From Pseudomonas sp. ACM7 (GTDB taxonomy: Bacteria > Pseudomonadota > Gammaproteobacteria > Pseudomonadales > Pseudomonadaceae), in assembly GCF_004136015.1 (NCBI RefSeq), contig NZ_CP024866.1, forward strand, positions 4,816,513 through 4,880,512: DNA of 64,000 nt, given 5' to 3'. Position 1 is the first letter of the stretch. The number at the start of each line of letters is the position of its first letter. The translations under genes and the position numbers were made by a program. The notes beneath the pieces were generated by a model. The model made no database searches. It was given only the letters and a program-made list of their open reading frames with translations, and was not told where the DNA came from. Below are positions 56,955 to 64,000 of the stretch, piece by piece.

Positions 56955-57741
56955 CCTCGTTTGTCAGGCCAATGAAGATCAAATGTGGGAGCGGGCTTGC
57001 TCCGGGCTCGCCACCAATGTAGAGCCGGATAATGTCGTCGATTTCCCCGGACATTTTCATCCGCACCAAGGTGCGCAAAATGCGCTGCACGGGCACCTTG
57101 GGATCGTTGCGCACATAACAACCGACACTCTGCTCCTGCAAAACCGCCACGCCTTGCAGTTGCCGGCCAGGCAGCAGGCGCTGATTGAACCAGTCCAGCG
57201 TCCATTGATTGCTCACGGCGTAGTGGTAGCGTCCGGCCAGGAGTTTTTCCAGCACCTGTTCCTGGTTGCGCGCGTCTTCGCGATGCAGTCGGTCGGCGTC
57301 GAACAGCGGTTGCAGGGTCGGGTAGGTGTAGCCGAGTACCGTGCCGATGGATTGTCGCGACAAGTCCGCGGGCGTCACTGAGGTCAGCGGATCTGGCCGG
57401 CTGATCAGCATGTCGCGCTGAAACCAAAGTGGAATGCTCCAGATGTAGTCCCCGGACTGATTCGGCTGCCAGGACTGCGCCGCATAGCAGCGGATATCGA
57501 CTTCGCCGTGCTCCATGGCATTTTGCACTCGCGTGCGAGGCAGCACGTGAAATTCGGCCGGCACGCCGACCTGGGTCGCGAGGCTGACCATCACGTCGTG
57601 CAGGATGCCTTGGGTGGGGTGGCCGCGGTCCAGTTGCACCATTGGCATCGCCCAACTGTCGGGCACCACGAAGCGTAGCGGCAGCTCGGCGCCAGCGACA
57701 TTCAGGCTGATCAACAGCAGTGCCCCCAAGGCCAGCCGCAT
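56860..57741 (-). CDS. Periplasmic solute-binding protein (family 3) with a REP-derived C-terminal extension
   Basis: The 293-residue protein has a signal peptide (MRLALGALLLISLNVAGA) and a family 3 binding-protein fold (LPLRFVVPDSWAMPMV; HDVMVSLATQVGVPAEFHVL; SIGTVLGYTYPTLQPLF; VGCYVRNDPKVPVQRIL). The recognisable domain ends near IDDIIRLYIGGEP. The reading frame then passes through a half REP (GASPLPH), the stem-loop of the convergent gene, and 95 bp of that gene before stopping at 56860. No transporter genes adjoin it. ATG 57741 gives a good signal peptide; an upstream extension to 57903 would overlap dnaX. Confidence 0.82.
   Translation of the reverse strand: MRLALGALLLISLNVAGAELPLRFVVPDSWAMPMVQLDRGHPTQGILHDVMVSLATQVGVPAEFHVLPRTRVQNAMEHGEVDIRCYAAQSWQPNQSGDYIWSIPLWFQRDMLISRPDPLTSVTPADLSRQSIGTVLGYTYPTLQPLFDADRLHREDARNQEQVLEKLLAGRYHYAVSNQWTLDWFNQRLLPGRQLQGVAVLQEQSVGCYVRNDPKVPVQRILRTLVRMKMSGEIDDIIRLYIGGEPGASPLPHLIFIGLTNEVRPSYPAPAIAAALQNPRPSPALLRAASAGQ
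56983..57002. repeat. Half REP (single type C arm) inside a coding 3' end
   Basis: ATGTGGGAGCGGGCTTGCTC matches one type C arm but there is no inverted partner; the sequence then becomes CGGGCTCGCC, part of the binding-protein gene. It is a solo REP and codes for GASPLPH in the minus-strand gene. Confidence 0.85.
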
Positions 57742-57881
57742 AAACGCTCCGGTGCTGATAAAACCCGAGCCAAAGCCCCCCAAAGACCATCTTAGCCAGA
57801 TTAGACGAGCGCACCGGATGCAATTTTGGCCTTGCTCCGCTAGCATTAGCCGCTTCTGTTCCTTCGTTGCGACGGTTTTCG

Positions 57882-59966
57882 ATGAGTTATCAGGTTCTTG
57901 CACGTAAATGGCGTCCGCGCTCGTTCCGCGAAATGGTCGGCCAGACCCATGTGCTCAAGGCTCTGATCAATGCCTTGGACAGCCAGCGGCTGCACCACGC
58001 CTATCTGTTTACCGGTACCCGCGGGGTCGGCAAGACCACCATCGCGCGGATCATCGCCAAATGCCTGAACTGTGAAACAGGTATCACTTCAACGCCTTGC
58101 GGCGAGTGCTCGGTGTGCCGCGAGATCGATGAAGGCCGCTTCGTCGACCTGATCGAGATCGACGCCGCGAGCCGGACCAAGGTCGAAGACACCCGCGAAC
58201 TGCTCGACAACGTTCAGTACGCACCGAGCCGTGGGCGCTTCAAGGTCTACCTGATCGACGAAGTGCACATGCTCTCCAGCCATTCCTTCAATGCGCTGTT
58301 GAAAACCCTTGAAGAGCCGCCGCCCTACGTCAAGTTCATCCTGGCGACGACCGATCCGCAGAAACTTCCTGCAACCATTCTTTCGCGGTGCCTGCAGTTC
58401 TCTCTGAAGAACATGACGCCGGAGCGTGTGGTCGAGCATTTGACCCACGTGCTGGGTGTCGAGAACGTGCCGTTCGAAGACGACGCGCTGTGGCTGCTGG
58501 GGCGTGCTGCCGACGGTTCGATGCGCGACGCCATGAGCCTGACCGACCAGGCGATTGCCTTCGGTGAAGGCAAAGTCATGGCCGCCGACGTACGGGCGAT
58601 GCTCGGCACGCTCGATCACGGTCAGGTCTACGACGTTCTGCATGCGCTGATCGAAGGCGACGCCAAGGCTTTGCTCGAAGCCGTTCGTCATCTGGCTGAA
58701 CAAGGCCCGGACTGGAACGGCGTGCTCTCGGAAATTCTCAACGTGCTGCACCGTGTCGCCATCGCCCAGGCCCTGCCTGAAGGCGTCGACAACGGTCATG
58801 GCGACCGTGACCGAGTGCTGGCACTGGCTCAGGCTCTGCCAGCCGAAGACGTACAGTTTTATTACCAGATGGGCCTGATCGGCCGTCGCGACTTGCCGCT
58901 GGCGCCAGACCCGCGCGGTGGCTTCGAAATGGTCCTGCTGCGGATGCTCGCATTCCGACCGGCAGACACCACGGACGCTCCGAGGCAACCGCTAAAGCCA
59001 GTGGGGATCAGCCAAGCCACAGTTGATTCCGCAAATTCAGTGGCTGCCGCGCCCGTTGTTGCGCCGGTAGTCGCTGCGGCAGTTGCACCCGTCGCGCCTG
59101 CGCCGGTTGCGGTGGTGGTTGCTCCTGTGCAAGCGCCCGAGCCTGAGCCGGTTGCGCCCGTCGTTGCGCCAGAGCCTGTCGTTGAGGCAGTACCGGTCGA
59201 AGCCGTCGTCGATCTGCCCTGGAACGACCCGATCGAACCCGAAGTCGTTCAGCAACCCGCCGTCGAGCCGGTGCTGGAAACTGCCAGCGAACAACCCGAA
59301 TTGGCGCCGATGCCGTTGCCGGCCCCCGACAGCGTGGTGCCGGACGCACCCGAGTGGGCCGCTGCGCCGATGCCGGAGCCGTCGGTGGCCGAAGTCGATG
59401 CCGCGACGCCGGGCATGGACCTGGACGATGAGCCGCCGCTGGACGAGGACTACATCGAGCCGGACATGGAATCGGCCTACAGCTACCTCGATGAACTGGC
59501 CAGCGAACACACCGCCGAGCCAGTGCCGGAAGCCGAGCCCGAGCCGGCCGCCATGCCGGCCACCGGTCTGGCGTTGCAATGGCTGGAGTTGTTCCCGAAA
59601 CTGCCGATCTCCGGCATGACCGGCAGCATTGCCGCCAACTGCACGCTGATCGCCGTCGAGGGTGACCACTGGCTGATGCACCTGGACCCGGCCCACAGCG
59701 CGCTGTTCAACGCGACTCAACAGCGTCGCTTGAACGATGCGTTGAACCAGTTTCACGGGCGTACGCTGACCCTGAGCATGGAACTGATCAAGCCCGAGCA
59801 GGAAACCCCGGCCCAGGCCGCGTCCCGGCGCCGTGCGAACCGTCAGCGCGAGGCCGAAGAGTCGATCCACGGTGATCCGTTCATCCAGCAAATGATGCAG
59901 CAGTTCGGTGCGGTGGTCCGTAACGATACTATTGAACCTGTCGAGACCCTGGTCACTCAGGGCTAA
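57882..59966 (+). CDS. dnaX: DNA polymerase III subunits gamma/tau
   Basis: The 694-residue clamp-loader protein has Walker A LFTGTRGVGKTTIARI, a zinc module (CLNCETGITSTPCGECSVC), Walker B YLIDEVHML and SSHSFNALLKTLEEPP, then AAA+ and collar domains to about residue 370. A Pro/Ala/Val-rich linker (about 375-530) leads to the tau-specific C terminus. ATG 57882 gives the normal MSYQVLARKWRPRSF. I saw no A-rich slippery heptamer like that of E. coli dnaX, so a short gamma form, if made, arises another way. ybaB follows and recR is nearby, the usual gene set. Confidence 0.96.
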   Translation: MSYQVLARKWRPRSFREMVGQTHVLKALINALDSQRLHHAYLFTGTRGVGKTTIARIIAKCLNCETGITSTPCGECSVCREIDEGRFVDLIEIDAASRTKVEDTRELLDNVQYAPSRGRFKVYLIDEVHMLSSHSFNALLKTLEEPPPYVKFILATTDPQKLPATILSRCLQFSLKNMTPERVVEHLTHVLGVENVPFEDDALWLLGRAADGSMRDAMSLTDQAIAFGEGKVMAADVRAMLGTLDHGQVYDVLHALIEGDAKALLEAVRHLAEQGPDWNGVLSEILNVLHRVAIAQALPEGVDNGHGDRDRVLALAQALPAEDVQFYYQMGLIGRRDLPLAPDPRGGFEMVLLRMLAFRPADTTDAPRQPLKPVGISQATVDSANSVAAAPVVAPVVAAAVAPVAPAPVAVVVAPVQAPEPEPVAPVVAPEPVVEAVPVEAVVDLPWNDPIEPEVVQQPAVEPVLETASEQPELAPMPLPAPDSVVPDAPEWAAAPMPEPSVAEVDAATPGMDLDDEPPLDEDYIEPDMESAYSYLDELASEHTAEPVPEAEPEPAAMPATGLALQWLELFPKLPISGMTGSIAANCTLIAVEGDHWLMHLDPAHSALFNATQQRRLNDALNQFHGRTLTLSMELIKPEQETPAQAASRRRANRQREAEESIHGDPFIQQMMQQFGAVVRNDTIEPVETLVTQG

Positions 59967-60033
59967 TAACTGAAGGTGTTCGGCCGAAAGGGCCGGACGC
60001 TGTATTTATCCAAGTACTTTTGAGGTGATTCCC

Positions 60034-60372
60034 ATGATGAAAGGTGGCATGGCCGGCCTGATGAAGCAGGCACAGCAGATGCAGGAAAAAATGGCCAAGA
60101 TGCAGGAAGAACTGGCCAACGCCGAAGTCACCGGTAAAGCCGGTGGCGATATGGTCACCGTGGTGATGACCGGTCGTCACGACGTCAAGCGCGTGACCAT
60201 CGATCCAAGCCTGGCCGAAGGCTTGAGCGAAGACGACAAAGAGATGCTGGAGGCTGTGTTCGCCGCCGCCGTCAACGATGCCGTGCGCAAGATCGAAGCC
60301 AACAGCCAGGACAAAATGTCCGGCATGACCGCTGGCATGCAACTGCCACCGGGTATGAAACTGCCATTCTGA
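60034..60372 (+). CDS. ybaB: YbaB/EbfC nucleoid-associated protein
   Basis: The 112-residue protein begins [20 protein letters not shown] and has the DNA-binding dimer core [18 protein letters not shown]. YbaB/EbfC dimers bind DNA with little sequence preference. It follows dnaX by 67 nt and precedes recR in the usual order, with an extra reductase gene between. GAGGTGATTCCC precedes ATG 60034. Confidence 0.95.
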   Translation: MMKGGMAGLMKQAQQMQEKMAKMQEELANAEVTGKAGGDMVTVVMTGRHDVKRVTIDPSLAEGLSEDDKEMLEAVFAAAVNDAVRKIEANSQDKMSGMTAGMQLPPGMKLPF

Positions 60373-60400
60373 TTCGCCAAAGCGCGTCGGATGGGCTACA

Positions 60401-60433
60401 AAAAAATGCCAGGCATCGCGCCTGGCATTTTTG
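60401..60433 (+). terminator. Intrinsic terminator of dnaX-ybaB
   Basis: AAAATGCCAGGC and GCCTGGCATTTT pair around ATCGC and are followed by T. It begins 29 nt after the ybaB stop. Confidence 0.93.
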
Positions 60434-60471
60434 TTTCTGCCAGTTGGAAATGTGCTGCCTTAAAGGCAGCC

Positions 60472-60537
60472 ATCGCGGGCAAGCCCGCTCCCACAGGGAT
60501 CACCTAAATCCTGTGGGAGCGTGGCTTGCCCGCGATG
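60472..60537. repeat. REP doublet (type C variant)
   Basis: Arms ATCGCGGGCAAGCCCGCTCC/CACAGG and complement flank a short centre. Both arms end CATCGCGGGCAAG rather than TTCGCGAGCAAG, a further variant shared by the two arms. One arm has an extra T (GCGTGGCTTG). Confidence 0.9.
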
Positions 60538-60636
60538 AAGTCACCTCGGTACAACTGACGAAACATCGAACGCCACACCGTCACAACGGTCTGCTCCCTA
60601 TACCGCCGAATTCATCGATCAAAAGGAGAAGCTCAC

Positions 60637-61671
60637 ATGCCACAAGCATTGACCCTCAACCAACGTATCGTCCTGGCGTCCCGCCCGGTAGGCGCGCCGA
60701 CGCCGGAGAATTTCCGCCTGGAGCGCGTTGCGCTGCCGGACCTGGCCGACGGTCAGGTGCTGCTCAAGACCCTTTACCTGTCACTCGATCCCTATATGCG
60801 CGGACGCATGAGCGACGCGCCGTCCTACGCCGCACCGGTTGAAATCGGCGAGGTGATGACCGGTGGCGCTGTCAGTCGGGTCGAGCGCTCGCTGAATCCG
60901 AAATTCCAAGAAGGTGATCTGGTGGTCGGTTCTACCGGTTGGCAGAGCCACAGCCTCAGCGACGGTCGCGACATCATTCCGGTGCCGTCCGGGCTGCCGA
61001 GCCCGTCAATGGCGCTGGGCGTGTTGGGTATGCCCGGCATGACCGCGTATATGGGCCTGATGGACATCGGCCAGCCCAAGGCCGGCGAAACCCTGGTGGT
61101 TGCGGCCGCATCCGGCGCCGTGGGTTCGGTGGTCGGTCAGGTCGCGAAGATCAAGGGCTTGCGCGTGGTCGGCGTGGCCGGTGGCGCGGACAAGTGCCGT
61201 TATGTGGTCGAGGAGCTGGGTTTTGATGCCTGCATCGATCACAAGAGCCCGAACTTCGCCGAAGAATTGGCCAAGGCGTGCTCCGAGGGCATCGACATCT
61301 ATTACGAAAACGTCGGCGGCAAGGTGTTCGATGCCGTGCTGCCGCTGCTCAAGCCCAAGGCGCGAATTCCACTCTGCGGCCTGATCGCGTCCTACAACGC
61401 TCACGAAGCACCGACCGGCCCGGATCGTCTGCCGCAATTGCAGCGTACGCTGCTGACCAAACGCTTGCGAATCCAGGGCTTCATCGTGTTCGACGACTAC
61501 GGCGATCGTCAGCCGGAATTCGTCAGCGCCATGGCGCCGTGGGTGCGCGACGGCAAAGTGAAGTTCCGCGAAGACGTGGTCGATGGCCTGGAGCAGGCAC
61601 CTGAAGCGTTCATCGGTCTGCTGGAAGGACGCAATTTCGGCAAACTGGTTGTGCGGGTCGCCCAGGACTGA
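60637..61671 (+). CDS. NADP-dependent oxidoreductase, MDR family (curcumin/alkenal reductase-like)
   Basis: The 344-residue zinc-free medium-chain reductase starts MPQALTLNQRIVLASRPVGA, has LYLSLDPYMRGRMSD near residue 50 and the nucleotide-binding segment VVAAASGAVGSVVGQVAKI near 150, then YYENVGGKVFDAVLPLLKP near 225. These match the leukotriene B4 dehydrogenase/CurA group that reduces activated double bonds with NADPH. AAAGGAGAAG lies before the ATG. It lies between ybaB and recR and its natural substrate is not evident. Confidence 0.9.
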   Translation: MPQALTLNQRIVLASRPVGAPTPENFRLERVALPDLADGQVLLKTLYLSLDPYMRGRMSDAPSYAAPVEIGEVMTGGAVSRVERSLNPKFQEGDLVVGSTGWQSHSLSDGRDIIPVPSGLPSPSMALGVLGMPGMTAYMGLMDIGQPKAGETLVVAAASGAVGSVVGQVAKIKGLRVVGVAGGADKCRYVVEELGFDACIDHKSPNFAEELAKACSEGIDIYYENVGGKVFDAVLPLLKPKARIPLCGLIASYNAHEAPTGPDRLPQLQRTLLTKRLRIQGFIVFDDYGDRQPEFVSAMAPWVRDGKVKFREDVVDGLEQAPEAFIGLLEGRNFGKLVVRVAQD

Positions 61672-61736
61672 GTAATTGACGCTAAACAGAGGCGCGGGTA
61701 TAAACCGCGTCTCGTTGTTTTGTCGGACTTTTCCCC

Positions 61737-62339
61737 ATGAGCTTCAGCCCTTTGATTCGCCAACTGATCGACGCCCTGCGAATTTTGCCAGGTGTGGGTC
61801 AGAAAACCGCCCAGCGCATGGCGTTGCAGTTGCTCGAACGTGATCGCAGCGGCGGCTCGCGATTGGCCTTGGCGCTGAGCCAGGCCATGGAAGGGGTGGG
61901 CCATTGCCGGTTGTGCCGCACGCTGACCGAAGATGACCTCTGCCCGCAATGCGCCGATACCCGTCGCGACGACACCTTGCTCTGCGTGGTGGAAGGGCCG
62001 ATGGACGTCTACGCGGTGGAGCAGACCGGTTTCCGTGGTCGCTACTTCGTGCTCAAGGGTCATCTGTCGCCACTCGATGGGCTAGGGCCGGAAGCCATCG
62101 GCATTCCGCAACTGCTGGCGCGGATCGAAGAGGCGGGCACGTTCACTGAAGTTATTCTGGCGACCAACCCGACCGTGGAAGGTGAGGCGACGGCGCATTA
62201 CATTGCTCAGTTGCTCAGCAACAAAGGCCTGATCGCCTCGCGCATCGCCCACGGCGTGCCATTGGGTGGCGAGCTGGAATTGGTGGATGGCGGGACGTTG
62301 GCGCATTCGTTTGCCGGGCGTAAGCCTATTGCTCTGTAA
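61737..62339 (+). CDS. recR: Recombination mediator protein RecR
   Basis: The 200-residue protein has an N-terminal helix-hairpin-helix ([20 protein letters not shown]), a C4 zinc finger ([16 protein letters not shown]) and a Toprim domain ([39 protein letters not shown]). With RecO it loads RecA on SSB-coated gaps. It lies in the conserved dnaX-ybaB-recR order. Confidence 0.97.
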   Translation: MSFSPLIRQLIDALRILPGVGQKTAQRMALQLLERDRSGGSRLALALSQAMEGVGHCRLCRTLTEDDLCPQCADTRRDDTLLCVVEGPMDVYAVEQTGFRGRYFVLKGHLSPLDGLGPEAIGIPQLLARIEEAGTFTEVILATNPTVEGEATAHYIAQLLSNKGLIASRIAHGVPLGGELELVDGGTLAHSFAGRKPIAL

Positions 62340-62350
62340 TTGTTAAAAGC

Positions 62351-62424
62351 AAAAGATCGCAGCCTGCGGCAGCTCCTTGGTGTACGCATGCCAATGTAGG
62401 AGCTGCCGAAGGCTGCGATCTTTT
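62351..62424. repeat. REP doublet (type A) after recR
   Basis: Arms AAAAGATCGCAGCCTGCGGC/AGCTCC and GGAGCTGCCGAAGGCTGCGA/TCTTTT are inverted, with one centre mismatch (TGC against GAA). It starts 11 nt after the recR stop. Confidence 0.9.
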
Positions 62425-62500
62425 GATCTTCGAACACTCCTTTACTTGAAAACCAAGCAAGCGCTCGGTAAGTTCGCTGAACCTTCAGTGGAGTTCGCCG

Positions 62501-63649
62501 ATGCCTGCCTTTCAGGAATACTTCGACCCCAGCCACCAATTGGTCCGCGACAGCGTCAAACGTTTCGTCGAGCGCGAGATCTTGCCGGACATCGACCAGT
62601 GGGAAGAAGCCGAAAGCTTTCCCCGCGAGCTCTACCTCAAGGCCGGCGCGGCGGGGATTCTGGGGATCGGTTATCCCGAAGCCTTGGGTGGCAGTCACGA
62701 AGGTGATCTGTTCGCCAAGGTCGCCGCCAGCGAAGAGTTGATGCGCTGTGGCTCCGGCGGTCTGGTGGCGGGGCTCGGCTCGTTGGACATCGGCCTGCCG
62801 CCGATCCTCAAGTGGGCCAGGCCTGAAGTTCGCGATCGCGTTGTGCCGCAGGTGCTCGCCGGCGACAAGATCAGCGCCCTGGCCGTGACCGAGCCCAGTG
62901 GTGGATCCGACGTCGCCAACCTGCAAACCCGCGCCGTGCGCGACGGCGAGTGCTACCGGGTCAGCGGCAGCAAAACCTTTATCACCAGTGGCGTCCGCGC
63001 GGATTTCTACACCGTCGCGGTGCGCACCGGTGCGCCGGGTTTTGGTGGCATCAGCCTGCTATTGATCGAGAAGGGCACGCCCGGTTTCACCGTAGGCCGT
63101 CAGTTGAAGAAAATGGGTTGGTGGGCGTCGGACACTGCCGAACTGTTCTTCGACGATTGCCGGGTGCCAGTAGGAAATCTGATTGGCGCCGAAAACATGG
63201 GCTTCGCCTGCATCATGGGTAACTTCCAGAGCGAGCGCCTGGCGCTGGCGCTAATGGCCAACATGACCGCGCAACTGGCGCTGGAAGAGAGCCTTAAATG
63301 GGCTCGCCAGCGTGAAGCATTTGGTAAACCCATCGGCAAGTTTCAGGTGCTCAAGCATCGCCTTGCCGAAATGGCGACGGCGCTGGAGGTGTCACGGGAA
63401 TTCACCTACCGCCAGGCAGCGAAAATGGCGGCGGGGCAGAGTGTGATCAAGGAGATTTCCATGGCCAAGAATTTTGCGACTGACACGGCTGATCGGATTA
63501 CTACGGATGCTGTGCAGATTCTGGGTGGCCTTGGCTACATGCGCGAGAGCCTGGTGGAGCGGCTGTATCGGGATAACCGGATCTTGTCGATCGGCGGCGG
63601 TACGCGGGAAGTGATGAACGAGATCATCAGCAAGCAGATGGGGCTTTAA
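62501..63649 (+). CDS. Acyl-CoA dehydrogenase
   Basis: The 382-residue flavoprotein has the family N-terminal helices (YFDPSHQLVRDSVKRFVERE), the FAD/substrate motif ALAVTEPSGGSDVANLQT near residue 130, and the C-terminal ITTDAVQILGGLGYMRESLV with a likely catalytic Glu in GYMRE. It oxidises an acyl-CoA thioester to the enoyl-CoA and passes electrons to ETF. Chain-length preference is not evident. It is followed by a REP sequence interrupted by a mobile element. Confidence 0.93.
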   Translation: MPAFQEYFDPSHQLVRDSVKRFVEREILPDIDQWEEAESFPRELYLKAGAAGILGIGYPEALGGSHEGDLFAKVAASEELMRCGSGGLVAGLGSLDIGLPPILKWARPEVRDRVVPQVLAGDKISALAVTEPSGGSDVANLQTRAVRDGECYRVSGSKTFITSGVRADFYTVAVRTGAPGFGGISLLLIEKGTPGFTVGRQLKKMGWWASDTAELFFDDCRVPVGNLIGAENMGFACIMGNFQSERLALALMANMTAQLALEESLKWARQREAFGKPIGKFQVLKHRLAEMATALEVSREFTYRQAAKMAAGQSVIKEISMAKNFATDTADRITTDAVQILGGLGYMRESLVERLYRDNRILSIGGGTREVMNEIISKQMGL

Positions 63650-63676
63650 CAGACATTGAGATAGGTGGTGCTGCCA

Positions 63677-63694
63677 TTCGCGAGCAAGCCCGCT
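63677..63694. repeat. Left half of a type C REP interrupted by an IS110-family element
   Basis: TTCGCGAGCAAGCCCGCT matches the type C arm exactly up to CT, where other copies continue CCCACA. From 63695 the sequence is unrelated to REP. The missing right half should lie at the other end of the element outside the window. Confidence 0.85.
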
Positions 63695-63724
63695 TGTGTC
63701 TTGCGTAGGGATTAGGATGAGGAT

Positions 63725-63873
63725 GAGAGCGGTGAGTGGCAAGCTGAATGCCCGGAGTGCCTGAAGCACGTGTGGGAGCTCATGCTGCCATTCACCTCTC
63801 TACTCTGGTTATTGAGCCCGGACAGTTGAACGAGCCTACCTCGAACAGTACAAGCGTGGTGCCCAGCCAGAGT
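63725..63873 (+). ncRNA. Predicted IS110 bridge RNA region
   Basis: Two stem-loops with large internal loops lie in the left end. First: GAGAG plus GTGAGTGGCA (63725-63741) pairs with TGCCATTCAC plus CTCTC (63786-63800); an apical hairpin GTGC-CTGAA-GCAC (63757-63769) splits the loop, with GCCCGGA (63750-63756) on one side and TGTGGGAG (63771-63778) on the other. TGTGGGAG is the exact complement of CTCCCACA, the REP right half. Second: ACTCTGG (63802-63808) pairs with CCAGAGT (63867-63873) around CGAG-CCTAC-CTCG, with ACAAG (63850-63854) complementary to CTTGT at the element's left junction (63693-63697). The RNA ends are not determined. Confidence 0.7.
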
Positions 63874-63905
63874 GCTCTCACCTTTGAGTGTAAGAGGATT
63901 TGGTT

Positions 63906-64000
63906 ATGTTTTCCTGCGCAGGCATCGATGTTTCCAAAGACAATCTTGAAATCCGGATCAACCCGCAAGACGTTGGCGCAAGCCACCCCAACACTGCCGG
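63906..64000 (+). CDS. IS110-family recombinase (transposase), N-terminal fragment
   Basis: The visible residues begin MFSCAGIDVSKDNLEIRI. GIDVSK is the first acidic motif (D of DEDD) of the RuvC-like catalytic domain of IS110-family recombinases. The gene runs off the window end. GAGG lies 8 nt before the ATG at 63906. Confidence 0.88.
   Translation, partial: MFSCAGIDVSKDNLEIRINPQDVGASHPNTA

Larger units (their letters stand above)
63695..64000 (+). mobile_element. IS110-family insertion sequence, left end and start of the recombinase gene (continues past the window)
   Basis: A 211-nt non-coding left end (63695-63905) leads to a recombinase gene whose N terminus is that of IS110-family DEDD recombinases. 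It sits in a REP sequence, a known target of some Pseudomonas IS110 elements. The long left non-coding region places it in the IS110 rather than the IS1111 subgroup. No terminal inverted repeat is expected. The right end is not in the window. Confidence 0.85.

Noticed and set aside
57882..59966. Programmed frameshift in dnaX
   Set aside because: No A-rich slippery heptamer was seen in the linker region and the full-length frame is continuous.

Overview
This window is ordinary chromosome from a member of the Pseudomonas fluorescens group. Diagnostic gene sets are cmaX-crfX-cmpX-sigX-oprF, the nas/nir nitrate cluster, xdhABC-guaD, and smc-zipA-ligA-ffs-dnaX-ybaB-recR. The gaps carry dense REP doublets typical of fluorescent pseudomonads. 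No sequence search was run; names rest on protein motifs, gene order and recalled families.

Layout. 1-2.1 kb: end of a methylcitrate (propionate) operon, prpF-prpD. 2.2-4.6 kb: EamA exporter divergent from a MocR regulator. 4.8-8.1 kb: ppsR and ppsA, divergent. 8.2-13.8 kb: hydrolase, rraA, then the envelope-stress set cmaX-crfX-cmpX-sigX-oprF. 14-25.6 kb: nitrate/nitrite assimilation on the minus strand (nasS-nasT, nasA, a PP2C/Ser-Thr kinase fusion, nirB-nirD-nasC-cobA). 25.9-34.9 kb: pyrD, rmf with a structured leader, rlmL, a diguanylate cyclase, dacB, yggL. 35-44.6 kb: purine catabolism (BenE-type transporter, two GntR regulators, guaD, xdhC, xdhB, xdhA). 44.6-62.3 kb: smc, zipA, ligA, a zinc peptidase, 4.5S RNA, a DUF2167 protein, an XRE regulator, a GGDEF-EAL protein, a periplasmic binding protein, dnaX, ybaB, a reductase and recR. 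62.5 kb to the end: an acyl-CoA dehydrogenase, then the left end of an IS110-family element inserted in a REP sequence.

How parts work together. Nitrate enters by NasA, is reduced by NasC and then NirBD, and CobA makes the sirohaem precursor for NirB. NasS/NasT control this by antitermination: three leaders (nirB, nasA and nasS itself) carry paired hairpins whose hexaloops have A at position 1 and G at position 4, overlapping intrinsic terminators. XdhABC and GuaD convert guanine and hypoxanthine to urate, probably under the flanking GntR repressors.

Most notable signals: (1) the IS110 left end holds a likely bridge RNA whose first loop carries an 8-nt complement of the REP right half-site, and whose second loop carries a 5-nt complement of the element's own left junction; (2) the three ANTAR-target leaders, including one on the regulator operon; (3) REP elements that supply coding sequence at the 3' ends of cobA and of a solute-binding protein gene; (4) a GGDEF-EAL protein with a substituted metal-binding loop; (5) paired operator-like repeats at xdhA.
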